A stretch of DNA of 47,067 bases, taken from NCBI GenBank assembly GCA_034687125.1, contig JAQGBZ010000446.1, positions 1-47,067 on the forward strand, in the 5' to 3' direction. A model generated the notes under the pieces. The model made no database searches. It was not told the origin of the DNA and saw only the letters and a list, made by a program, of their open reading frames with translations. The DNA comes from Neelides folsomi (taxonomy: Eukaryota > Arthropoda > Collembola > Neelipleona > Neelidae). Positions 1-10,999 of the stretch are shown here, in pieces. How positions within the stretch are numbered: the stretch's first letter is position 1; the number at the start of each line of letters is the position of its first letter. A program made the translations under genes and the position numbers.

Positions 1-314
1 TCAATAATATAAATACCTACATGTGTAATTATATGACATATATCAACCTCGGTTAGTGTCAACCTCGGTTAAGATCATCAAAATTGGTGTATCCCGTGAA
101 GTTGATCTTATCCGAGGTCCAGTGTAGTTCTTTTTAATTCCCTCTCTATTCAATTAACCTATCATCCACGTACCCTTCGACTCGTCACATACTTTATTAT
201 CATCATATTACACTAACATAAATTAAATTTAGTTATTAATCAAACATTAAAATATGGAAATGTTTCTTGAATTAATAAATAATTTTATTGATTATTAATT
301 TTAAAGCTTTCAAG
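1..314. other. AT-rich non-coding lead-in, probably intron of the adhesion GPCR
   Basis: No open frame of note. The stretch ends in a splice acceptor (TTTCAAG at 308-314) that opens the first visible adhesion GPCR exon, so most of it is probably intron, with earlier exons outside the window. It holds the foldback repeat described separately at 43-118. Confidence 0.5.
43..118. repeat. Small foldback with a duplicated CCTCGGTTA motif
   Basis: TCAACCTCGGTTA occurs twice in direct orientation (43-55 and 59-71). The second copy continues to 79 and is matched in inverted orientation by 101-118. ACCTCGGTTAAGATCATC (62-79) pairs with the complement of 101-118 at 16 of 18 positions, with a 21 bp loop. 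It may be a fragment of a terminal inverted repeat, but no target-site duplication was found. Confidence 0.5.
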
Positions 315-3070
315 GGCAAGATCTACAATTGCCGAACAATTGATGAAAACACTTGACAAAGTAGGATTTGAATTGAACAGAAGAATAGGAATATTATTTG
401 ATAGGGGATGCCACATTCGAGGGTCTAATAAACATTATATTCAAAATTTTAATTTCGAAAATGAATTAACCAATGCCGACGTTCAAATATCCAGTGGACT
501 TAGAACTCAAAACTCATCTCAAGATTTAATCAGAATTCCCCCAGAAGGAACTTCTTCATATATTGAACTTTCAAAAGAATGGTTTAATTTATTGGATTCG
601 AATAATTATTTGCAAATCTCAGGATCTAAATTATATCAATCTCTAATAAATGGAAAAATCGAAATGTAAATAAAATATTTTAATCAGTTTGAGAATTTAA
701 TTAGTTTATTTTATAATTTCTAATTCTATAATTTACATAATAGGTATTGTATGCGTATATTTTAAATTTTTAACAGGTTTAGTGAAACGGAAAATAATAT
801 TTGTGATGGGATTGATGGACAAGAAATTTACATTGTTGATTCAGCCATTGGGGTGACGCTTAATGTAAAAATGTTAAATAATTCTCAAGAAATTCACGAA
901 ATCGAAGGTAATAAATATAATTTAAAAATATTATAATTTTACACTTATAGTTAGTTTTTAATATTTTAAATATCATCTATTTATTTTATATTTTTGATTT
1001 TTAAAAGGAGGTAAAGTTAAAATTGAAATTCAACACGGGAAAGATGAAATCGCCAAAATTGAAAATATCTTTTCTAAATATGGAGAAGATGTTAAAAGAG
1101 AGTGTGTATTTTTAAGACCTCAAAATTTGGAGAATCCTAACCTATCGAGGTTGTCATTGATAAAAAATAATTTTTTAAATTATCGATACTTTGGAATAAA
1201 AATAAATTATGTAATTAATAAATAATTATATCTTATTTGATAAATATTCTTTTTGTATATTTAGATGTTATTATTGGTCAAATGAAGGCTGTCGAGTAAT
1301 TAAGAGCACTAAACAATCTACAACTTGTGAATGTGACCATTTGACAAATTTTGCCGTTTTGTTTGGAAATGTCGGGACCACAAATAATGTACTATAAATT
1401 TTTATCTAATTTTTTGGACAAACATTAAGCGCATGCTCATCTAATTTATTTTTTAATTCAGGAAACTGGCATCAAATATCTATCAATATTTCTATTAACA
1501 TTTTCAATTATTTGTTTAATTGGAACACTATTTGCCATTATTACCACAACGATCATTCGTGGGCTGTCTCGAGTCATTATGACAAATTTGGCAATTGCAG
1601 TTTTGATATCCAATATCTGTGTACTATTTTTGCTTGATAAGAAATTACTTTGGAATTACATTGAAAAGGAAAAGGAAAATTCAGAAATTCGTGACTCTGT
1701 AAAATTCCAAATAATGTAAAATACACTATTGTGAAAATAAATTTTAAAACATTTCTTTCTTTTTCTAGATATGTTTCGGCGTGGGATTAATTTCTCATTA
1801 TGTTTGGCTAACAGTTTTTATCTGGATAGCAATTTATGGTTTTGATCTTTACAAAAACACAGTGATAATTTTTAATCTAAAGGGGAATTTAGCAAAACAT
1901 TTTAAAATATCTTCTTATGGAATTCCTCTTGTGATTATTTTAATTACCTTGATTACCGGATTTTTTATGGAAAGCTCATTAGATGAAGATTTTATATATC
2001 GTGGAGCAACTGGAATTTATTCGATTTATGTCAACCAAAATTAGTAAGTCTAATTATGGATTTCATAAAGAAAATTATTCTAAAAATATTTTATTTATTT
2101 ATCATTATTAAAACAGTTGTTGGTTAAACGGAAATTACATTTGGGGATTCCTTGGACCTGTTGCTTTTATCATATTGGTAATTCATTTTAAAAAATACAT
2201 ATAATTAAAATTTATAGTTTATAATTAATAATTTAATTTAATTATTTTTCCTGTAGTTTAATTTTATCATTTTCTTACTGGCCATAAAAAGTGTGTATGG
2301 AAAAAATAAAACTTTGCATCAATCGCAACCTAACAAGAAGCCTAGTAATATTGCCCACAGGTCAGAAATATTTTATTGAAAGAATTTTAATAAAATCTTA
2401 TATGATAATTTAATTGAGATTCTTTTGAAAAAATTAAAACAATTTAAGAAGTTTAAAATATTATTTGAAATAATTAATGGAACTTTTTCTGTTTTTTTTT
2501 TTTCGAAAAAGAATTTATGGATTTTTCGCATTAACCCTAATGTTGGGATTAACTTGGACATTTGGATATTTTCTACTCATTGAAAATGAAATTATAAGAG
2601 ATATCTCTGGTTATTTTTTCACTCTTTTCAACGCTTCGTTGGTGAGTAAAGTTTGGAAATGAAATATAAAAATATAGTATCACTTTACTACCTTTAGAAT
2701 TTTGAAATATTTCATAATTTCGAATTTGACTGTTTAGGGTATCCTGATATTTCTCCACAATTGTTATTTCAATCTCAAAATGAGAAAACTCGTTATCCGT
2801 AAATTAAAATTACAAGAAGCGGCTGATTATTTAAGCGAAAAAATCTATGATATGAGATGTTGGACAGCGAAAGATAAAATGAGACTATTTAACAACAGCA
2901 GTAAAGAAGGTTCAGAAAATTCAACGCAATTTGAATCCATTTCTGATAAAGGCGTTCCCACAAACGTAAAATTAATTGAATCTCGAAATTTTAATCTTGA
3001 AGGCCTAAAATCAATTCCGTTAAGAACCGAGAAAGCGTTTACTTCATCTTTATGTGTTTTTGGCTTTTAA
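315..3070 (+). CDS. Adhesion G-protein-coupled receptor, 5' end missing (join 315..665, 777..907, 1008..1149, 1265..1388, 1462..1698, 1769..2043, 2117..2177, 2257..2360, 2512..2641, 2738..3070)
   Basis: Ten exons with consistent phase encode about 628 residues up to a TAA stop. The N-terminal ~207 residues look like the end of a GAIN domain. Exon 4 carries the GPS motif: a Cys, a WSNEGC stretch, then CECDHLTNF, with the expected autocleavage between Leu and Thr at about 1343/1344. The new N-terminus TNFAVLFG fits the family's tethered agonist. Membrane segments follow: TM1-2 in exon 5, TM3-4 in exon 6, TM5 across exons 7-8, TM6 with [10 protein letters not shown] in exon 9, TM7 with [16 protein letters not shown] across exons 9-10, then a tail of about 90 residues. 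Introns are 70-150 bp. The ligand-binding domains that would name the subfamily lie upstream of the window. The exon 5 donor (TCT/GTAAAA) was chosen because it keeps phase into exon 6. Family assignment is firm; orthology is unknown. Confidence 0.88.
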
Positions 3071-3198
3071 TATTTTTAATTAAAAAGTAAATTAATTAAA
3101 TAATACCTACTCTGAAAGAGTTTTTAAAATAATTGATTTTACTTGTAAAGTCCACATCAACTTAATTGTTTGTCTTGTTGCAACTTGCACAAATATTG

Positions 3199-3204
3199 AA
3201 TAAA
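3199..3204 (+). promoter_or_regulatory. AATAAA polyadenylation signal of the adhesion GPCR
   Basis: AATAAA lies about 130 bp after the stop codon of the adhesion GPCR and before the tRNA gene. It is the nearest canonical signal on this strand. Confidence 0.5.
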
Positions 3205-3608
3205 TGTTTAGAAATTAAACATAATAATAAAATTGGAATTTATTGCATTAAAGTGTTAAATCTTTAAATGTCTTATTTCATCATTGTGATATTCAGTTCC
3301 AAGTGCCAATATAATTTAAGTTGTACTAGATGGTTAAGGCTTAGATAACTAATCTGCCAATTGTTAATATTTAAATAATCCCTTAAATATGTTATCAGAG
3401 CTATCAGAGTATTTTATTATAACTACTATTTAAGTAACTGCTACTATACTTATACGAGTAGTTTGAAATGCTTTAGGAATATAAACACACTATGAATTTG
3501 AAATGCAAAAGGTAATGTCTTATATTGTTTATATTAAAATACAAAATATTTAGAATGAATCATAATTGTAAACTTTATTACTGGTAATTATTTGAATTGT
3601 TCTAAACA

Positions 3609-3682
3609 GGCCTGTTAACTCAGTTGGTTAGAGTGCCGTGCTAATAACGCGGAAGTCACAGGTTCGATCCCTGTACAGGCCA
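3609..3682 (+). tRNA. tRNA-Ile (anticodon AAU)
   Basis: A 74 nt cloverleaf can be drawn fully. The acceptor stem GGCCTGT/ACAGGCC has 7 bp with discriminator A. The D stem is ACTC/GAGT. The anticodon stem CCGTG/CGCGG has one T-G pair and loop CTAATAA, giving anticodon AAT. The T arm is ACAGG-TTCGATC-CCTGT. There is no intron. The A-box region (TAACTCAGTTGGTTAGAG) and B-box (GGTTCGATCC) are intact, so it is probably a functional Pol III gene. It sits alone between two protein genes. Confidence 0.95.
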
Positions 3683-4029
3683 ATATTTTTGATAAAAAAC
3701 ATATTTGTCGAAAATTAACTTTACTAACAAAATAATGGATAATTGTGTATGTGATTTAATTTTTATTATCCAAATTCATTATGATATTTTGACTATTAAA
3801 TTATAGTATTAATTGACAGATAATTTTTAGACCGATTATGATTATTTTATTTTCAAAATTTCTAAATAATATTAATTTCTAAATATCATCTACAATTGAT
3901 ATACAAAATTTTATTAAACACAAAGTTGATAATCATCTAATCATAAAATATAATTATAAATAAAATATTCTACAATATATAGTTAACTAACCTCATTGTT
4001 TACAATTTTCGAATAAATGCAATAATATA
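3683..4029. other. AT-rich intergenic spacer
   Basis: About 350 bp downstream of the tRNA and downstream (on the minus strand) of the EB-like gene. It is very AT-rich with no supported gene. It presumably contains the 3' UTR of the minus-strand gene. Confidence 0.5.
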
Positions 4030-4848
4030 TTAGCTATGTAAAATATAAGTTGCTGCCATGACTGTAATAAATAAGATTGGGTTTATTTTAAGTCTCATCC
4101 CATCATCAGCACAATCATCGCCACAACAACCAATTCCAGTGGGACGATCTTCTAATTGATTGCAACTTTGTTCATTAAGACATGTTATCCCGCCACTATT
4201 GATATTACAATCAGCTCCTGTACGTGCCTAATTGTTTTCAAAAATAGACATATTTATCAAAATATTATTAATAATGGAAATTTTGGTTCATATTGTATAT
4301 TTTTTTTAAAAATATTAACATTTAATTATATTTGTATAAAATAATTAACAAACCTCGCAACGATTAAACAAAGGACTCCAACTTGAAGTTATGACAACTC
4401 CACCCAATCTTGCACTATATTTTCCAACGGGGCATTTGCAGATGTGGAGTTCGCAACTCAACAAAGTTGCAATTCCATCGTCGCAGTCAGAATCATTTTC
4501 ACAATATCCAAGGTATCCGCTGTTGCGTTTTGGTTTGAATGAAGTTGTAATCGGTTTACTTGGTCCTGTTGGTCTCACAAAAGGTCCCGTAAAGGGATAA
4601 TGTGGAAAATAAACTCCTCCTGGCCCGCCCAGTCCTGAATCCGGACCAGGGACGAATGGCGGAAATGGAATTTGTTGATTTGGAACTATTTTTCTTGGGT
4701 CCAATAGAGCAATGTCCAAATTTGAACTTGTCTCCTTTTCTTTGTTGGTTGTGTTATTCGCATCGTCGTCCATTCCTTCTGCATTTGTGTATGTGGCAAG
4801 TAAAGCACATTTAATTAAGTATATGGCAAAGATGCTAAAGTTTCTCAT
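4030..4848 (-). CDS. Secreted cysteine-rich EB-like protein with probable GPI anchor (join complement 4030..4227, 4354..4848)
   Basis: Two exons in phase 0 give 230 residues. Residues 1-24 form a signal peptide (hydrophobic FAIYLIKCALLATYTNA). Next come an acidic Asn/Thr-rich stretch and a Pro/Gly-rich linker (about 50-100). Then a cysteine module begins with GYCENDSDCDDG and CELHICKCPVGKY and continues in exon 2 with ADCN, CLNEQSC and GIGCCGDDC. The spacing resembles the EB module of nematode and arthropod surface proteins. The last ~20 residues (LFITVMAATYILHS) are hydrophobic and end the protein, as in a GPI-attachment signal. The exon 2 acceptor (CAATTAG at 4234-4228) was chosen because it alone keeps the cysteine frame open. 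The protein probably sits on the outer cell surface. Its ligand is unknown and no orthologue was recognised. Confidence 0.78.
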
Positions 4849-5438
4849 TGAATAAAAATATTTATGTTATTTTAATAAAATTTATTCTGGGGTTCTGATT
4901 ATATTTCCATTTAGAAAATATATTTTACATTATATGTTAATTTCAAAAAATGTTTAACTTTTATATGTTGAGTTCAAAATTTATTTAAATTTGTAAGGAT
5001 TATTATTCGGGGAAGTTCAATAATAAACTAATCGAGTTTTATTGATCAACTTGTCTTTTATTAACAAGACTTAAATGAAGAGAAAAGAGCGAAATTGAAA
5101 ATGTGGTAAAGGAATAACGGCGTTGAGGTTTGAAAGTAAAAGGTACGGTCATCTCTTACAGCCAGTTCCTGACCCAATTAATCCCCAATTTAACATGCAT
5201 CATTAATTTAGCCATTCGTTAATTCACTTAATTCTGATTTTCTGATGGTCTATGTGAATGCTAGTTTATCTACTGAATGCTAATTTTTATATTTACATTT
5301 AACAAACACTTTTATAGCTTATAACCTTCTATTTTTGTCACATGGTAAGTCATGTGTAATTATTGTATGTATCTACTAATATAATAAAAAATACTTTACA
5401 AATATTTAAAATTAAAATCTTTTCTGAGAATGATGTTG
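4849..5438. other. Intergenic region between the EB-like and CRAL-TRIO genes
   Basis: About 590 bp, AT-rich. It should hold the promoter of the EB-like gene (next to 4848) and the 3' UTR of the CRAL-TRIO gene (next to 5438). No further gene or clear TATA element is supported. Confidence 0.5.
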
Positions 5439-6975
5439 TTAATAATAAGGGTCGACAACAAACGCTCCACCAAGCTGAATTGGAATTGCTTCTTTTGGAA
5501 TTTTTGAAAAAATTCCTTCCTAAAATTGAAAAAATGCATTTTTATGCCTATATTTTTAAATAAGTTTATGTTAAATATAATTTGTAAAATAATAATATAA
5601 TTTATATTCACGTAAAATAATACTTTTGCTGTTTTTGAGTTCTTTGAATAAAAATGTAATTTTTGAGCTGTAACCCAGTTAGGAAATATTGCCTTGCTTA
5701 TCCCGTAGAACTTCAATAAAGTCCATGGCACTAAAAATATTTTGGGCATTAAGGAAATAAAAAAATTCATACATATAAAAATACATCCATACTTATCATA
5801 CCTATTTAAAGAATCGATTATATTTTTAATTATACATAACCTAAATTTACAATATTTTGTTTAACCGTTCAAGAAATATTCTCCTTTCTTTTGCAAAGGA
5901 TAATGCAAATTAGAGATCAAACTTCCCCATCCAAATAATGCTGTGAAGTGAGGTCGGGTATATAACAATGTTGGATCAACGCCATTTAAATCCATCAACC
6001 AAATGGTTTGAATTGCTGTCTCGTTATTTGTATCTACGCCTTTTTGAACGACACTTCCAAGTTCGAGCATTTGATACATATATTTAAGTAAATCTTTTCG
6101 ATATCCTTTTTGAATCAAATCTCTTGCACTGTCAACGGCAGGTTTTAATGGGACGAAGATAACTGAAATTTTGAAAAATAACTAAAATTAATTTTTAAGT
6201 TAAGGATTTGTATTAAAAATAATTTATTTTATTATAAAAATATAAAATATTTATCAATTTATACCAGGACATCCATCATAACTATATCCAGTTATGTAAT
6301 ATGGGAACGATTTTTTAATGATCTCAGGTGGCTCCCAGGATAAAATTTCATCGATCTTATTTTCTTTGCGCCAATTAACAGTCTAAGAGTTTTATAGTAA
6401 GACAATTTAAAAATTTTAACTCCATATTTGTAAATATAATTTTAATAACATTTATTAATATTCTTTTAACAATTCACAAATTATTTATAATAGTTATAAA
6501 TAAATACTCATTTTACTCATTATAATAATTGCCATCTTACCGATCTTAGATGTTGCTCTGCTTTGTTTATTTCATAGTGATAAACTAAAAAAATATTTCT
6601 AAACCTTTAACTTATACTTGACTTAACTTAATAAGATATTAAAAATCTTATGATAAATTATGTATAAAAAGTGTGATATAAGAAAATACACGAATTTTCA
6701 ACTAACATTGAATCCAAAGAAGTAATTTATCGTCATTAAAACTGATTTCATTTTCGATATTTAAGTCTTTTATTCTTTCTTTTAACTAAAAACGAGAATA
6801 AACAATACATTTACAATCGTTTATCTTACAATTTTATTGACTGGCTTTAATGTCACATTAAAAGTTAAATAATTTCAAATTTTCTCACCATGTTCACTTT
6901 ATCTCGATCATATTGGTTCATTTTGGAAAATACTAGGGGAATGGAAAGTAAAAGTAAAATATATTTTAAAGACAT
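5439..6975 (-). CDS. CRAL-TRIO (Sec14-like) lipid-binding protein with signal peptide (join complement 5439..5519, 5612..5730, 5866..6162, 6265..6382, 6541..6584, 6707..6785, 6889..6975)
   Basis: Seven exons with matching phases encode 274 residues. Residues 1-17 (MSLKYILLLLSIPLVFS) are a typical signal peptide. Residues ~28-80 match the CRAL-TRIO N-terminal helices (LLLWIQFYHYEINKAEQHLR, then NWRKENKIDEIL). The lipid-binding domain follows: FPYYITGYSYDGCPV, LKYMYQMLELG, WLMDLNGVDP, HYPLQKKGEYFLNVP, and near the end IPIQLGGAFV, matching the conserved terminal GG of the family. The family exchanges hydrophobic lipids or retinoid- and tocopherol-like ligands. The length suits a single-domain member. 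Reading only the longest open frame would end the protein early; splicing at 5865 and 5611 restores the rest. The signal peptide suggests secretion, unlike cytosolic Sec14. ATG 6975 is the first in-frame ATG. Confidence 0.85.
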
Positions 6976-7218
6976 GATGAAAATAATTGAAAACAGAAAC
7001 AGTAAATATTCTTTAGATTTACGAAGAGGATTGATGCTTATTTTAACTTTATTTTCGAGTATATTTAATTCTTTGGGGAATTTCCTGCATATTATCAAAT
7101 AATCATTGATCTTTAACAGTTAATTCAAAGGTTAAGTATAATATTTTAGACTTGAATGGATTTAAAATAAGGTACATAATAAATATTTTAATTGGGTGTT
7201 GTTGTTGTTGTTATTTAG

Positions 7219-7531
7219 GTATAAAATTTCCCATATTTTTGAAACATCGATTTCTCTAATTGTTCCAATCTTCTTATCCCTTTCATGTCAATCTTGTGAA
7301 AAACAATTGAAGCAACTCCAATGTGATGATGGTAAAAGGAACAATGGCGCACTTTCTCAGCATTTAAAAATATATCCTTCGCCTTCAACTTCAAGAAACA
7401 ATTTCGACACCAAACAGTTTTATCTATTTAATTATCACCTTAATATTTCATTTAAAAAATTTTCACAAATTATGCTTTCAATGCCATTTAAACTATTTAA
7501 TATCTACGAATATTATTTTAATTACTTCTGA
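7219..7531 (+). CDS. Possible orphan terminal exon, membrane-protein-like
   Basis: A splice-acceptor-like sequence (TTATTTAG, 7211-7218, after a GTT repeat) opens a frame of about 100 codons to a TGA. Its first part has a hydrophobic stretch (SISLIVPIFLSLSC) followed by QSCEKQLKQLQCDDGKRN, vaguely like a late membrane segment and tail of a chemoreceptor. No upstream exon could be joined, and the second half is Phe/Tyr/Asn-rich as random AT-rich DNA would be. It overlaps a minus-strand candidate by 14 bp. It may be chance. Confidence 0.12.
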
Positions 7532-7659
7532 GGTAGTAATCCCCAAGCTGCAAAACTTCACACAGAGTGCAATTATCTCCACTATCAATGAAGCATTTAA
7601 CTCTGGTTGGATGTTTGTATAATTTTCCAAAGTCTTTCCGAATATTGTAATAACCAGGC
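7518..7659 (-). CDS. Possible 3'-terminal exon of an unidentified secreted or small protein
   Basis: Reading the minus strand, an AATTTTAG acceptor is followed by 46 in-frame codons and a TAA. The peptide begins PGYYNIRKDFGKLYKHP and has cysteines in KCFIDSGDNCTLCEVLQLGD. Codon use and composition look more like protein than the surrounding AT-rich DNA. No upstream exon with the required phase was found between 7660 and 8200, so this may be a gene relic or an exon of a gene I cannot assemble. Confidence 0.25.
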
Positions 7660-9135
7660 CTAAAATTTAATTATTATACCAGCTCAATTGAAACATTTAC
7701 TGTACATGTAAAAGTAATATCTTCTTTAGTTCTAAGTATTAATTCTGTTAAAATTTTAATTAACATATCAGTAAATGAAGAATAGAAACAATTACCCAGG
7801 ACTTATTGTAGTATGGTTCATTATCTAGTATTTGTTCTTTATCTAGTATTTAGATATTAGGTATTGTCAAATTTTCAGATTAATTTTTAAGGTTTAAGAA
7901 AGTCGTCGTATAACTTTTTAGAATAGGGAAATCCTAAGCAAATATAATTGTAAGTCAACCTCCTCAATGTTAAAAAGGTTTGATACTACTGACTTGGTTT
8001 TCAGGAAAATAAAGAAAACATCAATGCGTAAAATGGCACCTTTAATAACAGTGGAGGATTCATCATATAAATGAAGTTCGATATCTTTCTATATATGGAT
8101 AATTTAATGTACGAGTATAAAGTATATATAACTATCCCGTTTAATGATTTTCCCATTTTCCGCCATTTCTGACATTTCGTGCTAGGAATAAACGTCAATC
8201 ATTTTCATGCAGAGACCTTAATACCTAAATACTGATAGTTAAAGTATATCAAATTTTATTGAAATGTCTGGTGTGATATATGTAAATACAAATGCTTTTG
8301 CGAAGCATATTATCATATTTTGCAAATTTTTGATTATAACAATATGAAATAGTCCAACATGCAATTTTCTATATGAAAAGTTAAATTAATAATATTGATG
8401 GCAGAATGTATTAAATTGTCGAACATCAAAAAATTTATATATTACTACCTACTTATACAATAATATCAATACAGATATAATGTTAATTTCAAATATTGAA
8501 ATAGATGATTATTTAACATAAATATAGGCATAAGTAACTAATATATTATAGGTATTATATACAGCCTTATTAATTATTTTAGCTATAACATGTTAGTTTA
8601 TGCCTCTGTATTATATAAGTTTATGAATAAGTAGGAACAAGAAAAGAAATAAACGTATTTACTATATGTTGAATGAAAAGTGTAATAAGTAATAAACCTT
8701 GGCCTGACGAAGTAATTGTATGGGCCATTAGCTACCTTTTATGTGTGTATCGGTTTGCAAACGACAAGAAAATCATTCTTATTTAATGATAGTGATGATG
8801 GCTCCAGTATTTTGATTTATAAACTTTTCTCACGATTCTCACTATTCATTCACTCCTTATCGGTAAATATACATGTACACTCCTTATCTGTATATAATTA
8901 TTCTGAATATTCTTACTCGTTTTTAATAAAACGTTGGAGCTAATTTGATACTTTTTTATGGATTTCTTTGCTAGATAAACAATATCGTGAATATGTGTGA
9001 GACATTCTATTCTATAAATCAATTGATGAATTAATTTAGCAAAATTTTAAAATACTTGTAATATAATAAGAATTGATAAAATAATATTATAGCTATAATG
9101 ATCATTGTTTGTTTTTAATAATTTAAAATCTATAT
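7660..9135. other. AT-rich intergenic DNA, no gene seen
   Basis: About 1.5 kb with only short open frames rich in Ile, Asn, Lys, Phe and Tyr, as expected by chance in such DNA. No domain, tRNA or inverted repeat was recognised. Confidence 0.5.
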
Positions 9136-9634
9136 TACTAAACATGTTCAGAGATTATAAACTCATGGGTCGTCTTCGATTATTTATAGCATATAGTTTA
9201 TTTGGCTGGATAAATAAGGCGGCATTTCATTTGGTCATTGTTCTGTGTATAAATTAAAAGTCTAATAATTTATCTCTTAATAATGGGTCCCAAATTTTCG
9301 CAAAAAATCGAAGGTATGGTTTTGGCTTATGCTAAAACTTACAGTCAACGAACTATTGTTCAACTGAAAGATGAGTACATTTTTATTTCTCAAACGTCTC
9401 TGGCGGAGAAAGGCAAAGTGCCTAAACGGAGTATGGAAAGTGCTCAAATTGGAATAGAAGAAAGTTGACCTCAATAGGACCAAAGCGGTGTATTCGGCAT
9501 GGAGACGAAGATGCCAGAAAGTTGTCGAGATGAAGGGAAGACATATAGAAAACATAAATTCCATTCATACTCGTCGAATCTGAATAAATGACCCTATTTT
9601 TAAATGAGTTTATAATCTCTGAACATGTTTAGTA
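9136..9634 (+). mobile_element. Non-autonomous Tc1/mariner-like element with transposase remnants and 31 bp perfect TIRs
   Basis: The 31 bp at 9136-9166 (starting TACTAAACATGTTCAGAGAT) are repeated exactly, inverted, at 9604-9634. Both ends carry TA, matching the TA target duplication of Tc1/mariner elements. Inside, 9283-9468 encodes 61 residues starting MGPKFSQKIEGMVLAYAKTY, like the N-terminal helix-turn-helix of such transposases. In another frame, about 9476-9583 encodes a short piece with WRRRCQKVVEMKGRHIEN ending in a stop, like the C-terminal end of Tc1/IS630-type transposases. The central catalytic DDE/D part is missing, so this is an internally deleted copy, about 499 bp. The perfect TIRs suggest a recent insertion. 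Confidence 0.85.
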
Positions 9635-10700
9635 TTAACTTATGCAGATATTATATAAATTTTTAAATTTCTAATTATTTTTATGAATAATTTTAAAATA
9701 ATTTAATTGGTTTTTGGGTTTTATTTATTATAAGTGAAATCATTATTAATGATTAAAATTAAAAACAAAAATTTTTAATATATTAACTTGAAATCAATTT
9801 TAATATATGATACCGTAATATAATTGTATTAAATATTAGGTATAAATATTATTTAAATGATTAAATGTCATATTACTCTAATAATATTAATTATCCTACG
9901 AATTAATATAAAATTTATCGATATGAGTTTCGTATATGAATATTAAATTAACAGTTTAAAAATTTATATTATTTTACTCAATTTATAAAATATGAGAGAT
10001 ATTTCAATTCCAAATAAGTATGTAATTGTCTATCAAGAGATAAATTATGTATAACTTAAAATATGTTATTTAGAATTAGATAACCACATTATTATCAGAT
10101 ATAACTGTTATTAAAGAGGATTATAAAATTTAGTTTTACATTTAAAATAATTATTAATTGTGAAATTTAATTCAAAATTAGTGGAATAATGCATAAATAT
10201 TTTATTTTACATTTATTTTATTTTAGAGTTTAGTCTCTTCACAATACCAATCATTTGCTATTATTTTTCATATAATTTTTTAAATATTCGAGTCTTTATC
10301 TATTATTTATTGACAATTGTGCTTAAAATTTTTAAATTACCCTTTTGTATACATTTTCATTTAAAACTTTTGATTATTTAAGATATTGGATTCTTATATC
10401 TTTACTTATGTTTATTGGATAGTTTATTTCAAGGAATGTAAAATATTATTCAATACAATTAAAAGAAGCCAACCATGATTAATTAACTACCTCTTTTGGG
10501 GAAACTTTACAAAGTTTTTTGATAATAGAAAAAACCAAACCGCATTGGTTCTCATTAAATGAGCAAAATGACTGTGCGGTTAAAGGAATGAAGTAATTTC
10601 TTGCAACTTTTATAAACCCAAAGAACACTCTTTAAATTTTTTAATTGTTATAAAAGAAACAATTCAAATTCACTATGAATAATAGATAATAAGATATATT
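9635..10700. other. AT-rich intergenic DNA, no gene seen
   Basis: Extremely AT-rich spacer between the two transposons. No open frame of meaningful length and no RNA gene was recognised. Confidence 0.5.
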
Positions 10701-10708
10701 GATTAAAT

Positions 10709-10999
10709 GGCTGACTTTCCGTATTCCGGTCGGGATTTGCGGCAAATTTAGGCAACTGCCTTCGCCGGCAATTGCCGTCAGCTTCAACGCTTATTTTAGA
10801 GTAGGTTAGTTTGATTACGACATTTTATGATTCCTTAACTAACCTAACCTATCCTAATATAAAATAACAAGATTAAACTGGTTTGTAAAAAAAAATTATT
10901 CTGGCAATTCCGGCAATTGCCGGGCCTATCATATACATGGTGTCTACGGCAATTGCCTAAATTTTCCGCAAATCCCGGCCGGAATACGGAAAGTCAGCC
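10709..10999. mobile_element. MITE, 291 bp, 47 bp TIRs and 8 bp target-site duplication
   Basis: The left end 10709-10755 (starting GGCTGACTTTCCGTATTCCG) and the inverted right end 10953-10999 match at 45 of 47 positions. Both sides are flanked by GATTAAAT (10701-10708 and 11000-11007), an 8 bp target-site duplication. The inside has no coding frame. It holds further GGCAATTGCC palindromes (CCGGCAATTGCCG on both sides) and a smaller inner inverted repeat around TAGGTTAG and CTAACCTAACCTA. The 8 bp duplication fits hAT, P or Merlin type elements. The GGCTGAC terminus does not decide among them. Confidence 0.9.

Noticed and set aside
5396..5770. Open minus-strand frame of 124 codons as a gene of its own.
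   Set aside because: It is one CRAL-TRIO exon (5612-5730) read through into introns and out of frame over the last exon; splicing explains it.
5731..5865. U12-type (minor) intron in the CRAL-TRIO gene, because TTCCTTAAT near the acceptor equals the U12 branch-site consensus.
   Set aside because: The donor is GTTAAACA, not the GTATCCTT needed by U12 introns, so an ordinary intron is more likely.
10840..10860. Telomere-like (TTAGG)n array in the MITE.
   Set aside because: Only two or three imperfect units, inside a transposon; not an array.
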